Shown: in pieces, positions 16,041 to 25,676 of the stretch
How positions within the stretch are numbered: position 1 is the stretch's first letter
Layout: each line of letters opens with the position of its first letter
Assembly: GCF_014203355.1 (NCBI RefSeq)
Contig: NZ_JACHIR010000002.1
Coordinates: forward strand, 558,001-622,000
Reading direction: 5' to 3'
Origin: Kutzneria kofuensis
GTDB lineage: Bacteria > Actinomycetota > Actinomycetes > Mycobacteriales > Pseudonocardiaceae
DNA length: 64,000 nt
The notes under the pieces: model-generated
Databases searched by the model: none
The model's input: only the letters and a program-made list of their open reading frames with translations
Told to the model about the DNA's origin: nothing
Made by a program: the position numbers and the translations under genes

Positions 16041-17251
16041 GACGAGACCTCCAGGGCTGTGCCGGCCGGCACGACGCCGGCGCGGTGGTAGATCTGCACG
16101 GTGTCGGCGGCGATCCGGTCCCAGGAGTAGCGGGCTTGCGCCCGGTCGCGACCGGCGGCGCCGTAAGCCTGGCGCAGCGTGGGATCTTCCAGCAGCGGGC
16201 GCAGCACTCGGGCCAGCGCGGCCGGAGAACGCGGCGGGACATGCCGTCCGGTGACGCCGTCGACGACGGTGTCGGTGAGGCCGCCGGTGGCGGCGGCCAC
16301 CACCGGGACGCCGCACGCCATCGCCTCCAGCGGCACGATGCCGAACGGCTCGTACCAGGGCGTGCAGACGACGACGTCGGCCGACCGCAGCAGCGCCGGC
16401 ATCTCCTCGCGGGACATCTGGCCGAGCAGGGTGACCCGGTCACTGACGCCGACGTGGTTGGCCACCTGGCGCAGTCGCCGAGCCTCCTCGTCCGCGGCCA
16501 GCCCGGACGGCTGCGGGCCGCCGGCGATCACGAGCTCGGTGTGCGGCAGCCGGGCCAGCGCCTCGATGGCGATGTCGAACCCCTTGCGCTGCACCAACCG
16601 CCCCACGGCGAGCAGCCGGTGGCGGTCGCCGCGCTCGGCGACGGGCCCCTCCGGACTGAACTGCCGCAGGTCCACGCCGCACGGCACCACGGAGATCCGC
16701 GACCGCGGCACGCCCATTCGGACCAGCTCGAACACCTCGTCGGAGCAGGTCGCGGCCACCCGGGAGACGGTCCGTCCGACCAGGCGCTCCAGGCGTAGTC
16801 GCCCGGCCGGGCTGGTGTCCTGGCTGCCCTGGTGACGGCGCTTGACCGAGCCGAGCGCGTGGAAGGTCTGCACCACCGGCACGTCCAGCTTGTCCGCACC
16901 CAGCACGGAGGCCAGGCCGGACATCCAGAAGTGCGCGTGCACGATGTCGGGCGGCTGATGACGCCACTCGCGGGCCAGCGTGTCGGCGAATTCGCCCATG
17001 TGCGGGAGCATTTCGTCCTTGGGTAGCGGGCCCGGCGGACCGGCCGGCACGTGCACGACACTGAAGCCTCGGGCCGTGTCGACCCGCCTGGGCAGGTCCG
17101 GGTCGGCCTGGCGGGTGTAGACGACGACCTCGTGGCCCTGCCTGGCCAGCGCCGACGACAACTCGGCCACGTGCAGGTTCTGCCCGCCGCAGTCGACCTC
17201 ACCGAGCGCGGCCAGCGGACTGGCGTGCTCGGAGACCATCGAGATCCTCAT
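16037..17251 (-). CDS. Glycosyltransferase family 4 (MshA/sucrose-synthase-like)
   Basis: This 404-residue GT-B protein has [21 protein letters not shown] at the start, as in D-inositol-3-phosphate glycosyltransferases. [11 protein letters not shown] follows. The C-terminal domain has [20 protein letters not shown], and the EX7E motif lies in [14 protein letters not shown]. It is unlikely to be the mycothiol enzyme itself because it sits in a sugar operon with GmhA, HldE and GT9 genes. It starts 2 bases after the upstream gene's stop. Confidence 0.82.
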   Translation of the reverse strand: MRISMVSEHASPLAALGEVDCGGQNLHVAELSSALARQGHEVVVYTRQADPDLPRRVDTARGFSVVHVPAGPPGPLPKDEMLPHMGEFADTLAREWRHQPPDIVHAHFWMSGLASVLGADKLDVPVVQTFHALGSVKRRHQGSQDTSPAGRLRLERLVGRTVSRVAATCSDEVFELVRMGVPRSRISVVPCGVDLRQFSPEGPVAERGDRHRLLAVGRLVQRKGFDIAIEALARLPHTELVIAGGPQPSGLAADEEARRLRQVANHVGVSDRVTLLGQMSREEMPALLRSADVVVCTPWYEPFGIVPLEAMACGVPVVAAATGGLTDTVVDGVTGRHVPPRSPAALARVLRPLLEDPTLRQAYGAAGRDRAQARYSWDRIAADTVQIYHRAGVVPAGTALEVSS

Positions 17252-17253
17252 GA

Positions 17254-18201
17254 CTACCTCCCACGTTCCACGGTCTCGGTCAGCAGCCAGTCCCAGTCCC
17301 GCAGGAAGGCCGCCAACCCGTATCTCGCCAGCGCCGCCTGCCTGGCCTGTTTGCCCAGCTCGGCCGCCAGCTCCGGGGCGTTGATCAGCTCCCGTGCCGT
17401 GTCGGCCAGCACCTCCACCTGGGTGGAGACCACGCCGGCGTCGGGCGGCACGGCCTCGATCGCCTCGGTCGCCGCGAACACCACCACCGGCATGCCCAGG
17501 TGCATCGCCTCGATGAGGGACAGCCCCAGTGAAGTCCAGCGCAACGGGTGCACGTACACCCGCCGGCGGGCCAGCTCGGTGTGCAGTTCGTCGGTCCACA
17601 GGTCGCCGACCGGGTGCACGCCCGGGAGGTCGAGCCGATCGACGTGAATGCCGAACACGTCGATCGGGGCGAACCTCGGCAGCAGGTCGGTGCCGGTGAT
17701 CCTGGCCCGGCGCACCGGTTCGTTGATCACGGCCGCGGCCCGCGGCAGTTCACCGGTGTAGCGCTCGCCGGGATCCGGGACGCCGTGCTCGATCACGGTG
17801 GTCGGCGCCCGGCCCGAATCCCACATCACCTCGTTGAAGTGCGTGACGTGGACCAGCCGGATGTCGTCCCGGTCGGCCAGCGGATGCGGCTGCCCCTTCG
17901 GGGTGTTGTGCTCCACGTAGACCATCGGCGCCCTGCCGCGCACCCACTTCGGCACCTCGTCGATCTCTTCCGGCCGTTGCAGCACGACAACGTCCACATC
18001 GGACGCCTCGGTGATCTCGACGGCGTTGGGCCAGTCGCGGCCGCACTTGCCGCCGCCCCACGGCCCGGTCGGGATCAGGTATTCGTGCCGGCCGGCGACG
18101 AAGGCGGACATCCACGCCGCATGCACGTGCCACACCAGGACACGGAGCCGGCGGTCCGGCGCGGCCCAGGTGGGCGGTGGCAGCACAGCGCGTTCACTCA
18201 T
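17254..18201 (-). CDS. Glycosyltransferase family 4-like protein
   Basis: This 315-residue GT-B type protein has [16 protein letters not shown] at the N-terminus, [13 protein letters not shown], and an acceptor-side segment [14 protein letters not shown]. The C-terminal domain contains [30 protein letters not shown], where the glutamate of SLIEAMH sits at the expected donor position. The start ATG overlaps the GT9 stop by 4 bases. The EHNTP segment and length are those of a small actinobacterial family often seen beside GT9 genes; the function is not known. Confidence 0.78.
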   Translation of the reverse strand: MSERAVLPPPTWAAPDRRLRVLVWHVHAAWMSAFVAGRHEYLIPTGPWGGGKCGRDWPNAVEITEASDVDVVVLQRPEEIDEVPKWVRGRAPMVYVEHNTPKGQPHPLADRDDIRLVHVTHFNEVMWDSGRAPTTVIEHGVPDPGERYTGELPRAAAVINEPVRRARITGTDLLPRFAPIDVFGIHVDRLDLPGVHPVGDLWTDELHTELARRRVYVHPLRWTSLGLSLIEAMHLGMPVVVFAATEAIEAVPPDAGVVSTQVEVLADTARELINAPELAAELGKQARQAALARYGLAAFLRDWDWLLTETVERGR

Positions 18202-19220
18202 GCACGTACCCCCTGCATCGCTTCGACCGCGTCGGCAACCTCGGCGGCGGTGACGTCGTTCAGGCACGGGTGGCCGGCGAGCGGGCAGATCCGGGCCCGA
18301 CTGTCGCGGCAGGGCGAGTCCTGGTCACCCAGCAGCACGTACGGCACGCGGTACGGCGCCCACCGCCGCGACGGGACGACCGGGGAGAACAGCGACACGA
18401 CGGGCGTTCCGACCGCCGCGGCCAGATGCGCGGGGCCGGTGTTCCCGACCACCAGGGCATCCGCGCCGGCGATCGTCGCCGCCAGTTGTGAGAACGTCGT
18501 CCGGCCGCCGAGATCGAGTCCACAGTGGCCGGCGACACGAGCCGTCAGGGCACGCTCGTCGGGGCTACCCGTGACCACTACACGGATGCCGCGGCGGGCC
18601 AGTTCGATCACGGTTTCCGCGCACCGCTCCGGCGACCAGGCCCGTGACGGAACCGAGGCGCCGGGATGCAGCACCACGTACGGGTCGTTGCCGACGAGAC
18701 GGGGACGCTTCGGCAGCGCACGCACGGCGAGCCGGCCGTCGTCGGCGGGTCCGAGCGCGAAGCCGGCCGCCCTGGCGACGGTGAGGGCGCGTTCGGGCTC
18801 CGGCAGGTCCTCGTCGACCTCGATGCCGGGCCGCAGGCGGATGTCCAGCAGGGAACCCGGATAGTCCTCCGACACGGCCGCGATCCACGGCACGCCGGCC
18901 ATCCGCAGCACCAGCGCCATCGGCAGCGGCGACTGGTGGTACGAGGTGAGGATCAACGCCGTGTCGAACCTGCGGCGCTGCAAGGTCTTGCGCACGGACT
19001 CGATGTCACGCCGGTCCACATCGGACGGCGTGGGGTCGATCCACGGGCAGCGCCACACCAGCACGTCGCTGACCCCGGGCAGCATCCTCGCCGCCTGCTT
19101 CCCTCGGGGTCCACACAGGAACGTGACGTCGTTGCCCTGGGCCGCGGCGCGCACCGCCGGGCCCGACACGAGCACGTCGCCCTCGCTGTCGAGGCGGACG
19201 ACCAGCACCTGACGCCTCAT
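18198..19220 (-). CDS. GT9 family glycosyltransferase (heptosyltransferase-like)
   Basis: This 340-residue GT-B protein begins VLVVRLDSEGDVLVSGPAVRA. It has VVLHPGASVPSRAWSPERCAE, then LVVGNTGPAHLAAAVGTPVVSLFSP, the ADP-heptose-binding motif of GT9. The C-terminus shows RICPLAGHPCLNDV with Cys residues like the other copies. It overlaps GmhB upstream and the GT4-like gene downstream by 4 bases each. Its place between GmhB and GmhA makes it the best candidate for a true heptosyltransferase. Confidence 0.84.
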   Translation of the reverse strand: MRRQVLVVRLDSEGDVLVSGPAVRAAAQGNDVTFLCGPRGKQAARMLPGVSDVLVWRCPWIDPTPSDVDRRDIESVRKTLQRRRFDTALILTSYHQSPLPMALVLRMAGVPWIAAVSEDYPGSLLDIRLRPGIEVDEDLPEPERALTVARAAGFALGPADDGRLAVRALPKRPRLVGNDPYVVLHPGASVPSRAWSPERCAETVIELARRGIRVVVTGSPDERALTARVAGHCGLDLGGRTTFSQLAATIAGADALVVGNTGPAHLAAAVGTPVVSLFSPVVPSRRWAPYRVPYVLLGDQDSPCRDSRARICPLAGHPCLNDVTAAEVADAVEAMQGVRA

Positions 19221-19741
19221 CGCAGCACCTTTTCCACGGCGGCAAGGAGATTCGGGCTCACCTCGGGAGCGGCGTCGACCTCCTCGCGGCGCGTCTCGGC
19301 CGTGGGCACGAGAATCGTCCGCGCGCCGGCGGCGAGGCCGGCGTCGACGTCGCTGCCGATGTCGCCGATCAGGGTGATGCGGTCCGTCGGCACGCCCAGG
19401 GATGCGGACGCCGCCAGCACCATGCCCGGCTCCGGCTTGCGGCACGGGCAGCCGTCGTTCGCGCCGTGCGGGCATATCTGCCAGGTATCAAATGGGCCGA
19501 GCAGCCGCTCGACCCGTTGGTTCACCGCCCGCACGTCGTCCAGCGTCAGCTTTCCTCGGGCCACACCGGACTGGTTCGTCACCACGCCGACCGCGATCCC
19601 CCGGTCCCGCAACAGGTCCAGGGCTCGACGCGCACCCGGCACCGGGCGTACCCTGCCCGGGTCGCCGTTGTAGGGCACGTCGACGATCAGGGTGCCGTCC
19701 CGGTCGAACAGCACCGCGTCGCAGCCATGGCTCGCAGTCAC
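19217..19741 (-). CDS. gmhB: D-glycero-beta-D-manno-heptose-1,7-bisphosphate 7-phosphatase (HAD-IIIA)
   Basis: This 174-residue HAD phosphatase has the nucleophile motif LFDRDGTLI, a TNQSGVARG loop and the motif GDIGSDVDAG. The insertion ICPHGANDGCPCRKP contains the CxH...CxC zinc loop that marks GmhB. It removes the 7-phosphate of heptose 1,7-bisphosphate between the two HldE reactions. The GTG at 19741 fits family length; the frame opens 48 bases further upstream. It is first in the seven-gene operon. Confidence 0.88.
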   Translation of the reverse strand: MTASHGCDAVLFDRDGTLIVDVPYNGDPGRVRPVPGARRALDLLRDRGIAVGVVTNQSGVARGKLTLDDVRAVNQRVERLLGPFDTWQICPHGANDGCPCRKPEPGMVLAASASLGVPTDRITLIGDIGSDVDAGLAAGARTILVPTAETRREEVDAAPEVSPNLLAAVEKVLR

Positions 19742-19861
19742 GGGGGACGAGATTTCCGCTGCGAGTAGGAGTAAACGCGGCCCGAGCAACTACTACTCAC
19801 CGTGACCGCGCACCCGTCGGAGGTCTGTTTGCCGACGCCGCAACGGGGTAGCCCGACCCGG
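19742..19861. promoter_or_regulatory. Divergent promoter region of the heptose operon
   Basis: The region separates gmhB from the plus-strand GT9 gene. It contains a 10-bp inverted repeat with one mismatch: GAGTAGGAGT (19763-19772) and ACTACTACTC (19789-19798). It could be an operator controlling both directions. Confidence 0.4.
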
Positions 19862-20758
19862 GTGTCCACTGTGCTTGCCTTGCGGGCCTTGAATCTCGGC
19901 GATCTCCTCGTGGCGGTGCCGGCGCTGCGCGCGCTGCGTAGGCACTGGCCGGAACACCGGCTGCAGCTGGCGACCTCCGCCTGGCTGGAGCCGATCGTTC
20001 GGCTCGGCGGCGGCATCGACGAGCTCGTGCCGGCCAACGGCCTCCATCCGCTCGACGGGGTGGAGAATCCCGATGTCGCCGTCAACCTGCACGGGGCCGG
20101 ACCGCAGAGCAATGAGGTTCTGGACGCCCTCGGGCCGCGGCACCGCATCGGGCACCGTGGTCATGGCTGGGACGGACCGATCTGGACAGACGGCCTGCAC
20201 GAACGGCAGCGCTGGTGCCGGATGCTCACCGCGCACGGCATCGACTGCGACGCGGACGACCTCCTGCTCCGGCGGCCGGACATCGGCAGCGTCGCCCCCG
20301 GCGCCGTGGTCGTCCATCCCGGCGCCGGTTACGGCAGCCGGCGCTGGCCGGTCGAGCGGTACGCCCAGGTGGCGGCCAAGATCGACCGCCGGGTCGTGGT
20401 GACCGGCACCGAGCGGGAACGCGACCTCGCGCTGGCCGTCGGCGTGCCCGATGAGGACGTCCTCGCCGGTCGCCTGGACCTGACCGAGCTGGCCGCGCTG
20501 ATCGCCGAGGCGCACCTGGTGATTTCCGCCGACACGGGCGTCGCTCACCTTTCCTACGCCTACCGGACGCCGTCCGTCGTGCTGTTCGGTCCGGCTCCGG
20601 TCGAGCAATGGGGCCCGCCCGCCGACGGTCCACACCGCTGCCTCACGGTGGCGTCGGCTCGGCGCGGTGATCCTTTCACCGACGATCCCGATCCCGCGCT
20701 GCTCGGCGTGTCCGTCGACGATGTGCTGGCGGGTGTCGCGGCGCTGACCAGCGGGTAG
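19862..20758 (+). CDS. GT9 family glycosyltransferase (heptosyltransferase-like)
   Basis: From the GTG at 19862 the protein has 298 residues and begins STVLALRALNLGDLLVAVPALRAL, the usual GT9 start. A GTG at 19802 would add 20 residues without similarity; neither has a clear ribosome-binding site. It has VVVHPGAGYGSRRWPVERYA and the donor motif ISADTGVAHLSYAYRTPSVVLFGP. It is divergent from the gmhB operon and is the fourth GT9 gene. The 38-base gap to the next gene allows co-transcription with the Holin-X gene. Confidence 0.8.
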   Translation: MSTVLALRALNLGDLLVAVPALRALRRHWPEHRLQLATSAWLEPIVRLGGGIDELVPANGLHPLDGVENPDVAVNLHGAGPQSNEVLDALGPRHRIGHRGHGWDGPIWTDGLHERQRWCRMLTAHGIDCDADDLLLRRPDIGSVAPGAVVVHPGAGYGSRRWPVERYAQVAAKIDRRVVVTGTERERDLALAVGVPDEDVLAGRLDLTELAALIAEAHLVISADTGVAHLSYAYRTPSVVLFGPAPVEQWGPPADGPHRCLTVASARRGDPFTDDPDPALLGVSVDDVLAGVAALTSG

Positions 20759-20796
20759 TTCCAGTACATCGGAACAGCCACGCTGGGAGGAGACCA

Positions 20797-21189
20797 ATGC
20801 CTCAGGACGAAGCCTCGACCGGCCAGCTGCTGGCTCGGTTGAGCGAGCAACTGTCCACCCTCGTACGGGACGAGGCCGCGCTCGCCGTCGTGGAGGTCAA
20901 GACCAAGGCCAAGGCCGCGGGCCTGGGCGTCGGCGTGCTGGTCGGGGCCGCGCTGTTCGGCTTCCTCGGCCTGTGCGCGCTCATCGCGTGCGCCATCATC
21001 GCGCTCGCCCTGGTGCTGCCCGCCTGGCTCTCGGCCCTCGCCGTCGGCGGCGCCCTCATCCTGCTGGCCGGCGCCCTCGGCGCGTTCGCGCTGGTCAAGC
21101 TGCGCAAGGGCGTGCCGCCGGTGCCGGAGGAGACCGTCGCCAACGTCAAGGACGACGCGGCGATCATCCGCCGGGCGGTGACCCGATGA
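20797..21189 (+). CDS. Phage-holin-like membrane protein (actinobacterial Holin-X/DUF1469 type)
   Basis: This 130-residue protein has an amphipathic N-terminal helix (QLLARLSEQLSTLVRDE) followed by two hydrophobic segments at about residues 46-72 and 78-105. This is the plan of the putative actinobacterial Holin-X family. A GGGAGGAG ribosome-binding site precedes the ATG. Such proteins are chromosomal, paired with a DUF3618 protein, and not evidence of a prophage. It overlaps the next gene by 4 bases. Confidence 0.8.
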   Translation: MPQDEASTGQLLARLSEQLSTLVRDEAALAVVEVKTKAKAAGLGVGVLVGAALFGFLGLCALIACAIIALALVLPAWLSALAVGGALILLAGALGAFALVKLRKGVPPVPEETVANVKDDAAIIRRAVTR

Positions 21190-21374
21190 GCAGCCGCCCC
21201 GACGATCCCGCGCTACTCCGCGAGGAGATCGAGCGGACCCGTGAGGAGATCGTCGACACCATCGCCCGCCTGCACGGCAAGGTCGACCGCGCCCGCAAGG
21301 TCCCGGCGGCGGTCATCGCCGTCGGCGGCCTGGGCGTGCTGGTGCTCGTGGTCCTGCTGCTCCGGCGGCGCTGA
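21186..21374 (+). CDS. DUF3618 protein
   Basis: This 62-residue protein has the LREEIERTREEIVDTIARLHGKVD coiled segment typical of DUF3618 (motif spans two helix turns) and one C-terminal membrane helix ending in LLRRR. It is translationally coupled to the Holin-X gene (ATGA). The pair is common in actinobacteria, and a role in membrane organisation is only a guess. Confidence 0.8.
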   Translation: MSSRPDDPALLREEIERTREEIVDTIARLHGKVDRARKVPAAVIAVGGLGVLVLVVLLLRRR

Positions 21375-21388
21375 CCAGGGTCGCGGCG

Positions 21389-21420
21389 GGCGGGGCCGGG
21401 GTTCGACGTGCCGCCCCGCC
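21389..21420. terminator. Possible bidirectional terminator
   Basis: Perfect 8-bp arms GGCGGGGC and GCCCCGCC are separated by 16 bases between the convergent DUF3618 and qcrB genes. There is no T-run. It is plausible by position only. Confidence 0.4.
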
Positions 21421-21430
21421 GCCGCGCCGG

Positions 21431-21458
21431 CTCGCTACTTCGACCTCGCTACTTCGAC
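21431..21458. repeat. 14-bp tandem duplication across the qcrB stop codon
   Basis: CTCGCTACTTCGAC occurs twice head to tail. The second copy holds the qcrB stop codon (complement of 21449-21451) and the first repeats it downstream, giving a second in-line copy of the gene's last codons. Confidence 0.8.
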
Positions 21459-23047
21459 GGGGTCGACCTGCGGGCCCAGCGCTCGGCCTCCTCGGCGCGG
21501 GCGGCTTCGAGGGCTTCCACTTCCTCGGGCGGATCGGGACGCCACGTCGTGCCGGCCCGGGGCTCCCCGGCCAGGCCCAGGTCGTTGGCCCGGCGGGGCA
21601 CCCGCGCCCCCTGGTACTCCAGCGGCTGGTCGGCCAGCGGCTGCTCCAGGTCGACGAAGTCGCCGGCGGGGGTCCGGCGGATGATGCCGGTCTCGATGCC
21701 GTGCTCCAGCACCTTCCGGTCCCGCCGCTGCAGGCCGACGCACCACCGGTAGACGGCGGTGTACGCGATCGGCGGCAGGATGAACAGCCCGATCCGGCCG
21801 GCCCAGATGGTGGCGTTCAGGGAGATGTCGAACACGTGGGCGATGATGTCGTTGCCGCCGGAAATCAGCAGCACCATGAAGAACGTCAACGCCATGGCGC
21901 CCAGCGCGGAGCGGACGGGCACGTCCCGGGGCCGCTGCAGCAGGTTGTGCCGCGCCTTGTCCTTGGTGAGCCAGCGCTCGACCCACGGATAGAGCGCGGC
22001 GAAGCTGATCAGGGTCAACGGCAGCACGACCGTCGGCCAGAACACGGGCGGGATGCGCCAGTGTCCGAACAGGACGATGGGCCAGTCGGGCATCAGGCGG
22101 GCCGAGCCGTCGAGCCAGCCGATGTACCAGTCGGGCTGGGAACCCGACGAGACCAGGTCGGGACGGTAGGGCCCGTAGTTCCACACGGGATTGATCTGGA
22201 AGATGCCGCCCATCACACCCAGCACGCCCACGACGGCCGTGAACAAGGCCCCGCTGTGCAAGGCGAAGGTCGGCACGATCCGGACCCCGACCACGTTGCG
22301 CTCGGTGCGGTCGGTGCCCGGGAACTGGGTGTGCTTCTGGTACCACACCACCGCGAGGTGCACGGCGACCAGGGCCAGGATGATGCCCGGCACCAGGAAC
22401 ACGTGGGCGATGTAGAGCCGGCTGTTGAGGATCTCGCCGGGGAACTCGCCGCCGAACACCAGCCAGTGCAGCCACGTCCCGATCACGGGGATCGACTGCA
22501 CGATGCCGGACATGATCCGCAACCCGGTGCCGGACAGCAGGTCGTCCGGCAGCGAGTAGCCGGCGAACCCCTCGGCCATGCCGAGGGTGAACAGCGTGAC
22601 GCCGATGACCCAGTTCAGCTCCCGGGGCTTGCGGAACGCGCCGGTGAGGAAGATCCGCGCCATGTGGCACAGGATCGCGGCCATGAACAGCAGCGCCGCC
22701 CAGTGGTGGATCTGCCGCACGAACAGGCCGCCGCGAACGTCGAACGACAGATCGACGGTCGTCTGGAACGCCCGCGACATCGGCACGCCGCGCAGCGCCG
22801 AGAACGTTCCCGAGTAGGTGACCTCCTGCAGCGACGGGTCGAAGAACAGCGCGAGGTAGGTCCCCGTCAGCAGCAGCACGATGAAGCTGTACAGGGCGAT
22901 CTCACCGAGCAGGAACGACCAGTGCGTCGGGAACACCTTGGACAGCTGCCGCCGCAACCCGGCCGCCAGGTGGAAACGCTCGTCAACCGCACGGGTGACG
23001 GTGCCCTCGGCGAACAGTTCGCCGCGGGGGCGCATCGACGGCCTCAT
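21449..23047 (-). CDS. qcrB: Cytochrome bc1 complex cytochrome b subunit
   Basis: This 532-residue multi-spanning protein is of the actinobacterial cytochrome b type. Haem ligand pairs appear in [21 protein letters not shown] and [19 protein letters not shown]. The quinol-oxidation loop has QPDWYIGW (PDWY). [18 protein letters not shown] starts the membrane domain, and a charged ~100-residue C-terminal tail follows the last helices. It is coupled to qcrA by an ATGA overlap. No qcrC or ctaE gene is adjacent, unlike the main respiratory operon, so this is probably a second copy. Confidence 0.87.
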   Translation of the reverse strand: MRPSMRPRGELFAEGTVTRAVDERFHLAAGLRRQLSKVFPTHWSFLLGEIALYSFIVLLLTGTYLALFFDPSLQEVTYSGTFSALRGVPMSRAFQTTVDLSFDVRGGLFVRQIHHWAALLFMAAILCHMARIFLTGAFRKPRELNWVIGVTLFTLGMAEGFAGYSLPDDLLSGTGLRIMSGIVQSIPVIGTWLHWLVFGGEFPGEILNSRLYIAHVFLVPGIILALVAVHLAVVWYQKHTQFPGTDRTERNVVGVRIVPTFALHSGALFTAVVGVLGVMGGIFQINPVWNYGPYRPDLVSSGSQPDWYIGWLDGSARLMPDWPIVLFGHWRIPPVFWPTVVLPLTLISFAALYPWVERWLTKDKARHNLLQRPRDVPVRSALGAMALTFFMVLLISGGNDIIAHVFDISLNATIWAGRIGLFILPPIAYTAVYRWCVGLQRRDRKVLEHGIETGIIRRTPAGDFVDLEQPLADQPLEYQGARVPRRANDLGLAGEPRAGTTWRPDPPEEVEALEAARAEEAERWARRSTPSK

Positions 23048-24147
23048 TGCCACCCCATCTCCCAGAACTCGGGTCCGACGGGCTGCCGGAAGTCGCCCTT
23101 CGCCACGAAGTACCCGGTCTCCTCGTCGACGGTGATCGGCAGCTGCGGCAACGGCCGCGCGGCGGGTCCGAAGATCGGCGTAGCGGACTGCAGGACGTCG
23201 AACTGGGACTGATGGCACGGGCACAGCAGGCGACCGGTCTGCTGCTCGAACAGCGACACCGGGCAGCCGAGATGCGTGCACAGCTTGGAAAAGGCGTAGA
23301 ACTGGCCGAAGTTGTCGTGTTCCTGGCCCGGCCGCGGCGTCACCTGTTGCCCGGGCCGCAGCCGGATCAGCATCGCCGGGGTGTCGCCGCGCTGGAAGAT
23401 CGCCGACAGCCGGTCGGGATCCTCCCGGTCGGACTCCCGGAACGGGAACACCGTCAGCAGCGAGCCGGCCTCCATGTCCTCGGGCCGCACCAGCACCACC
23501 TTGTGCGGGTCGCCGACATCCTGACGCAGGAACACCTTCTGGCCGTCCTCGGAGTACCAGCCGGTGTGCCACACGGTGTCCGCGGGCGGCTGCCGCCAGG
23601 GATCCTTGATCAGGCCGCCGACCGCGGCGATCAGCGCGCCGACCACCGGGATGCCGACGCCGACACCGGCCATGCCGAGCACCGCACGGCGGCGGGGCAT
23701 GCCACCCCGCCGCACGGTGTCGGTGATCAGCGCCGAGGTCGTCGAGCGGTCGAAGTCGCCGGACGGGTCGTCGTGGCGCTGCTGGACCGCCTGCTCCTCC
23801 GGCAGGAAGTTCTTCGCATACCGGATGATCGCGACGGCCAGCAGCAGCACGCAGCCGCCACCGGTGACGCCCAGGAGAGGTGTGTACAGCTCGTAACCGG
23901 GAGCCGGATAGCGGAACGGCCAGACCAGGTACAGCACGATGCAGGCGATGCCGAAAGCCGCGGACAGGCCGAACCAGGCGAAAACGCCCCGCACGGCCCG
24001 CCGCTCCGCCCTGGTGCCCGGCAGCGGCCACCGGTCGGCGTACCGGACCAGCCGCACCCCGTCTTCCGCCAGCCCGGCCCGCAGCAGGTCATCCCTCGTC
24101 ATGCCGTCGAGTTCCTGGCCGTCCGAGGCGCGTTTGTCCAGGGTCAC
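23044..24147 (-). CDS. qcrA: Cytochrome bc1 complex Rieske iron-sulfur subunit
   Basis: This 367-residue protein has three N-terminal membrane helices (about residues 53-79, 88-113 and 153-180), the actinobacterial arrangement. The 2Fe-2S ligands are in CTHLGC (Cys290 onwards) and CPCHQS (~308). The GTG start at 24147 is used; an ATG 15 codons later ([10 protein letters not shown]) is an alternative. It should transfer electrons from quinol to a cytochrome c. It sits 37 bases after the MFS gene and may share its transcript. Confidence 0.87.
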   Translation of the reverse strand: MTLDKRASDGQELDGMTRDDLLRAGLAEDGVRLVRYADRWPLPGTRAERRAVRGVFAWFGLSAAFGIACIVLYLVWPFRYPAPGYELYTPLLGVTGGGCVLLLAVAIIRYAKNFLPEEQAVQQRHDDPSGDFDRSTTSALITDTVRRGGMPRRRAVLGMAGVGVGIPVVGALIAAVGGLIKDPWRQPPADTVWHTGWYSEDGQKVFLRQDVGDPHKVVLVRPEDMEAGSLLTVFPFRESDREDPDRLSAIFQRGDTPAMLIRLRPGQQVTPRPGQEHDNFGQFYAFSKLCTHLGCPVSLFEQQTGRLLCPCHQSQFDVLQSATPIFGPAARPLPQLPITVDEETGYFVAKGDFRQPVGPEFWEMGWQ

Positions 24148-24184
24148 ACCAGCGGAATTCCCGCTTCCGACGCCGCCAAACGTG

Positions 24185-25627
24185 CTACTCGGCGGCGCTC
24201 AGCGGCTTGGCGACGTCCTCCAGCGCCGCGCCCTCGGCCTTCACGCCGAGCACGAGCTCGGCGATGCCGCCCAGCGCCATCACGCCGGCGCCGACGGCGA
24301 ACCCGATGGCCACCTCGATCCGCGCCCCGGAGCTGATCAGCTGGCCGAACAGCACCGGGCCGACGATCCCGCCCAGACCGGTGCCGACGGCGTAGAAGAA
24401 GGCGATGGCCAGGGCCCGGGTCTCCATCGGGAAGATCTCGCTGACGGTCAGGTACGCGGCGCTGGCGCCGGCCGAGGCGAGGAAGAACGTGACCACGAGC
24501 AGGCCGAGGAAGCCCCACTCGCCGCCGATCTTGGTCAGGAACAGCCAGATCAGCGGCACCGTGCACAGCGCGGAGCCGAAGTAGGACAGGGCGATCATCG
24601 GCTTGCGGCCGACGGTGTCGAACAACCGCCCCAGCGTGATCGGTCCGAGCATGTTGCCCAACGCGAACGCCACCAGGAACATCGGCGCGGTGCCGGACGA
24701 AACCCCGTAGTAGCCGCCGAAAAGCGTGCCGAGGTTGAAGGTGAACGCGTTGTAGAGGAACGCCTGCCCGACGAACAGCGCCAGGCCCAGCACGGCCCGC
24801 TTCGGATAGACGGTGAACGCCGTCCTGGCCAGTTCCCGGAACGAGATCGTGCGCCGCTGGCGGATCTTGAGCTCGTCCTCGGGCTCCTCCAGCTGCTCGT
24901 GCCGCTCCTGCTCGACCGCGTGCTCGATGCCCCTCACGATGTTCTCGGCGTCGTCCTGGCGGCCGTGGATGAACAGCCAGCGCGGGCTCTCCGGGACGTG
25001 CCGGCGCACGATCAGCACGCCGAGCCCGAGCACCGCGCCGAGGCCGAAGGCCAGCCGCCAGCCCAGATCCGCCGGCAGCAGCGCGGTGTTCAGCAGCACG
25101 AGCGAGATCGCCGAGCCGGCGGCCGCACCCGCCCAGTAGGTGCCGTTGATCACCAGGTCGACGCGGCCGCGCAGGCGGGCCGGGATCAGCTCGTCGATGG
25201 CGGAGTTGATCGCGGCGTACTCGCCGCCGATGCCGGCGCCGGTGAGGAACCGCGCGATGAAGAAGTACCAGGGCGCGAACGTGAACGCCGTCGCCACGGT
25301 CGCCGCCAGGTACAGCGCGAGCGTGACCATGAACAGCTTCTTTCGCCCGAAACGGTCGGTGAGCTGACCGAACAGCAGCGCTCCCAGGCACGCGCCGGCC
25401 ACGTACAGGGAGGCGGCCACGCCGATCTCCGTCGGCGAGATCTGCACGCCGCTGCCGGCCTCGGCCATCCGCGCCGCCACCGAGCCGACGATCGTCACCT
25501 CGAGACCGTCCAGGATCCACACCGAGCCCAGTCCCACCAGGACCCGCCAGTGGAATTTCGACCACGGCAGCCGATCCAGCCGCGCCGGAATCCGCGTTCT
25601 CACCGTACCCAGGGCTACGTCGCTCAC
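24185..25627 (-). CDS. MFS transporter (sugar/aromatic acid porter type)
   Basis: This 480-residue protein has 12 predicted membrane helices. MFS motif A is GQLTDRFGRKKLF, with its second-half equivalent GRLFDTVGRKPM. LTGAGIGGEYAAINSAIDE and RLRGRVD match sugar-porter or aromatic-acid:proton symporter families. A charged central loop (residues ~220-265, many Glu/Arg) joins the halves. The substrate cannot be assigned. The GTG start lies 49 bases from the divergent small gene. Confidence 0.82.
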   Translation of the reverse strand: MSDVALGTVRTRIPARLDRLPWSKFHWRVLVGLGSVWILDGLEVTIVGSVAARMAEAGSGVQISPTEIGVAASLYVAGACLGALLFGQLTDRFGRKKLFMVTLALYLAATVATAFTFAPWYFFIARFLTGAGIGGEYAAINSAIDELIPARLRGRVDLVINGTYWAGAAAGSAISLVLLNTALLPADLGWRLAFGLGAVLGLGVLIVRRHVPESPRWLFIHGRQDDAENIVRGIEHAVEQERHEQLEEPEDELKIRQRRTISFRELARTAFTVYPKRAVLGLALFVGQAFLYNAFTFNLGTLFGGYYGVSSGTAPMFLVAFALGNMLGPITLGRLFDTVGRKPMIALSYFGSALCTVPLIWLFLTKIGGEWGFLGLLVVTFFLASAGASAAYLTVSEIFPMETRALAIAFFYAVGTGLGGIVGPVLFGQLISSGARIEVAIGFAVGAGVMALGGIAELVLGVKAEGAALEDVAKPLSAAE

Positions 25628-25676
25628 AGACGTCTAATACCCGCTTAGCCGCAGGGAAAACGGGTACCCGATCATC

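Noticed and set aside
16037-17251. GT4 enzyme as MshA of mycothiol synthesis
   Set aside because: The N-terminal signature is similar, but the gene lies inside the heptose operon and the motif is shared by other GT4 enzymes. It cannot be called MshA from this window.
20797-21374. Holin-like gene as a sign of prophage
   Set aside because: Holin-X with DUF3618 is a normal chromosomal pair in actinobacteria; no other phage genes are near.
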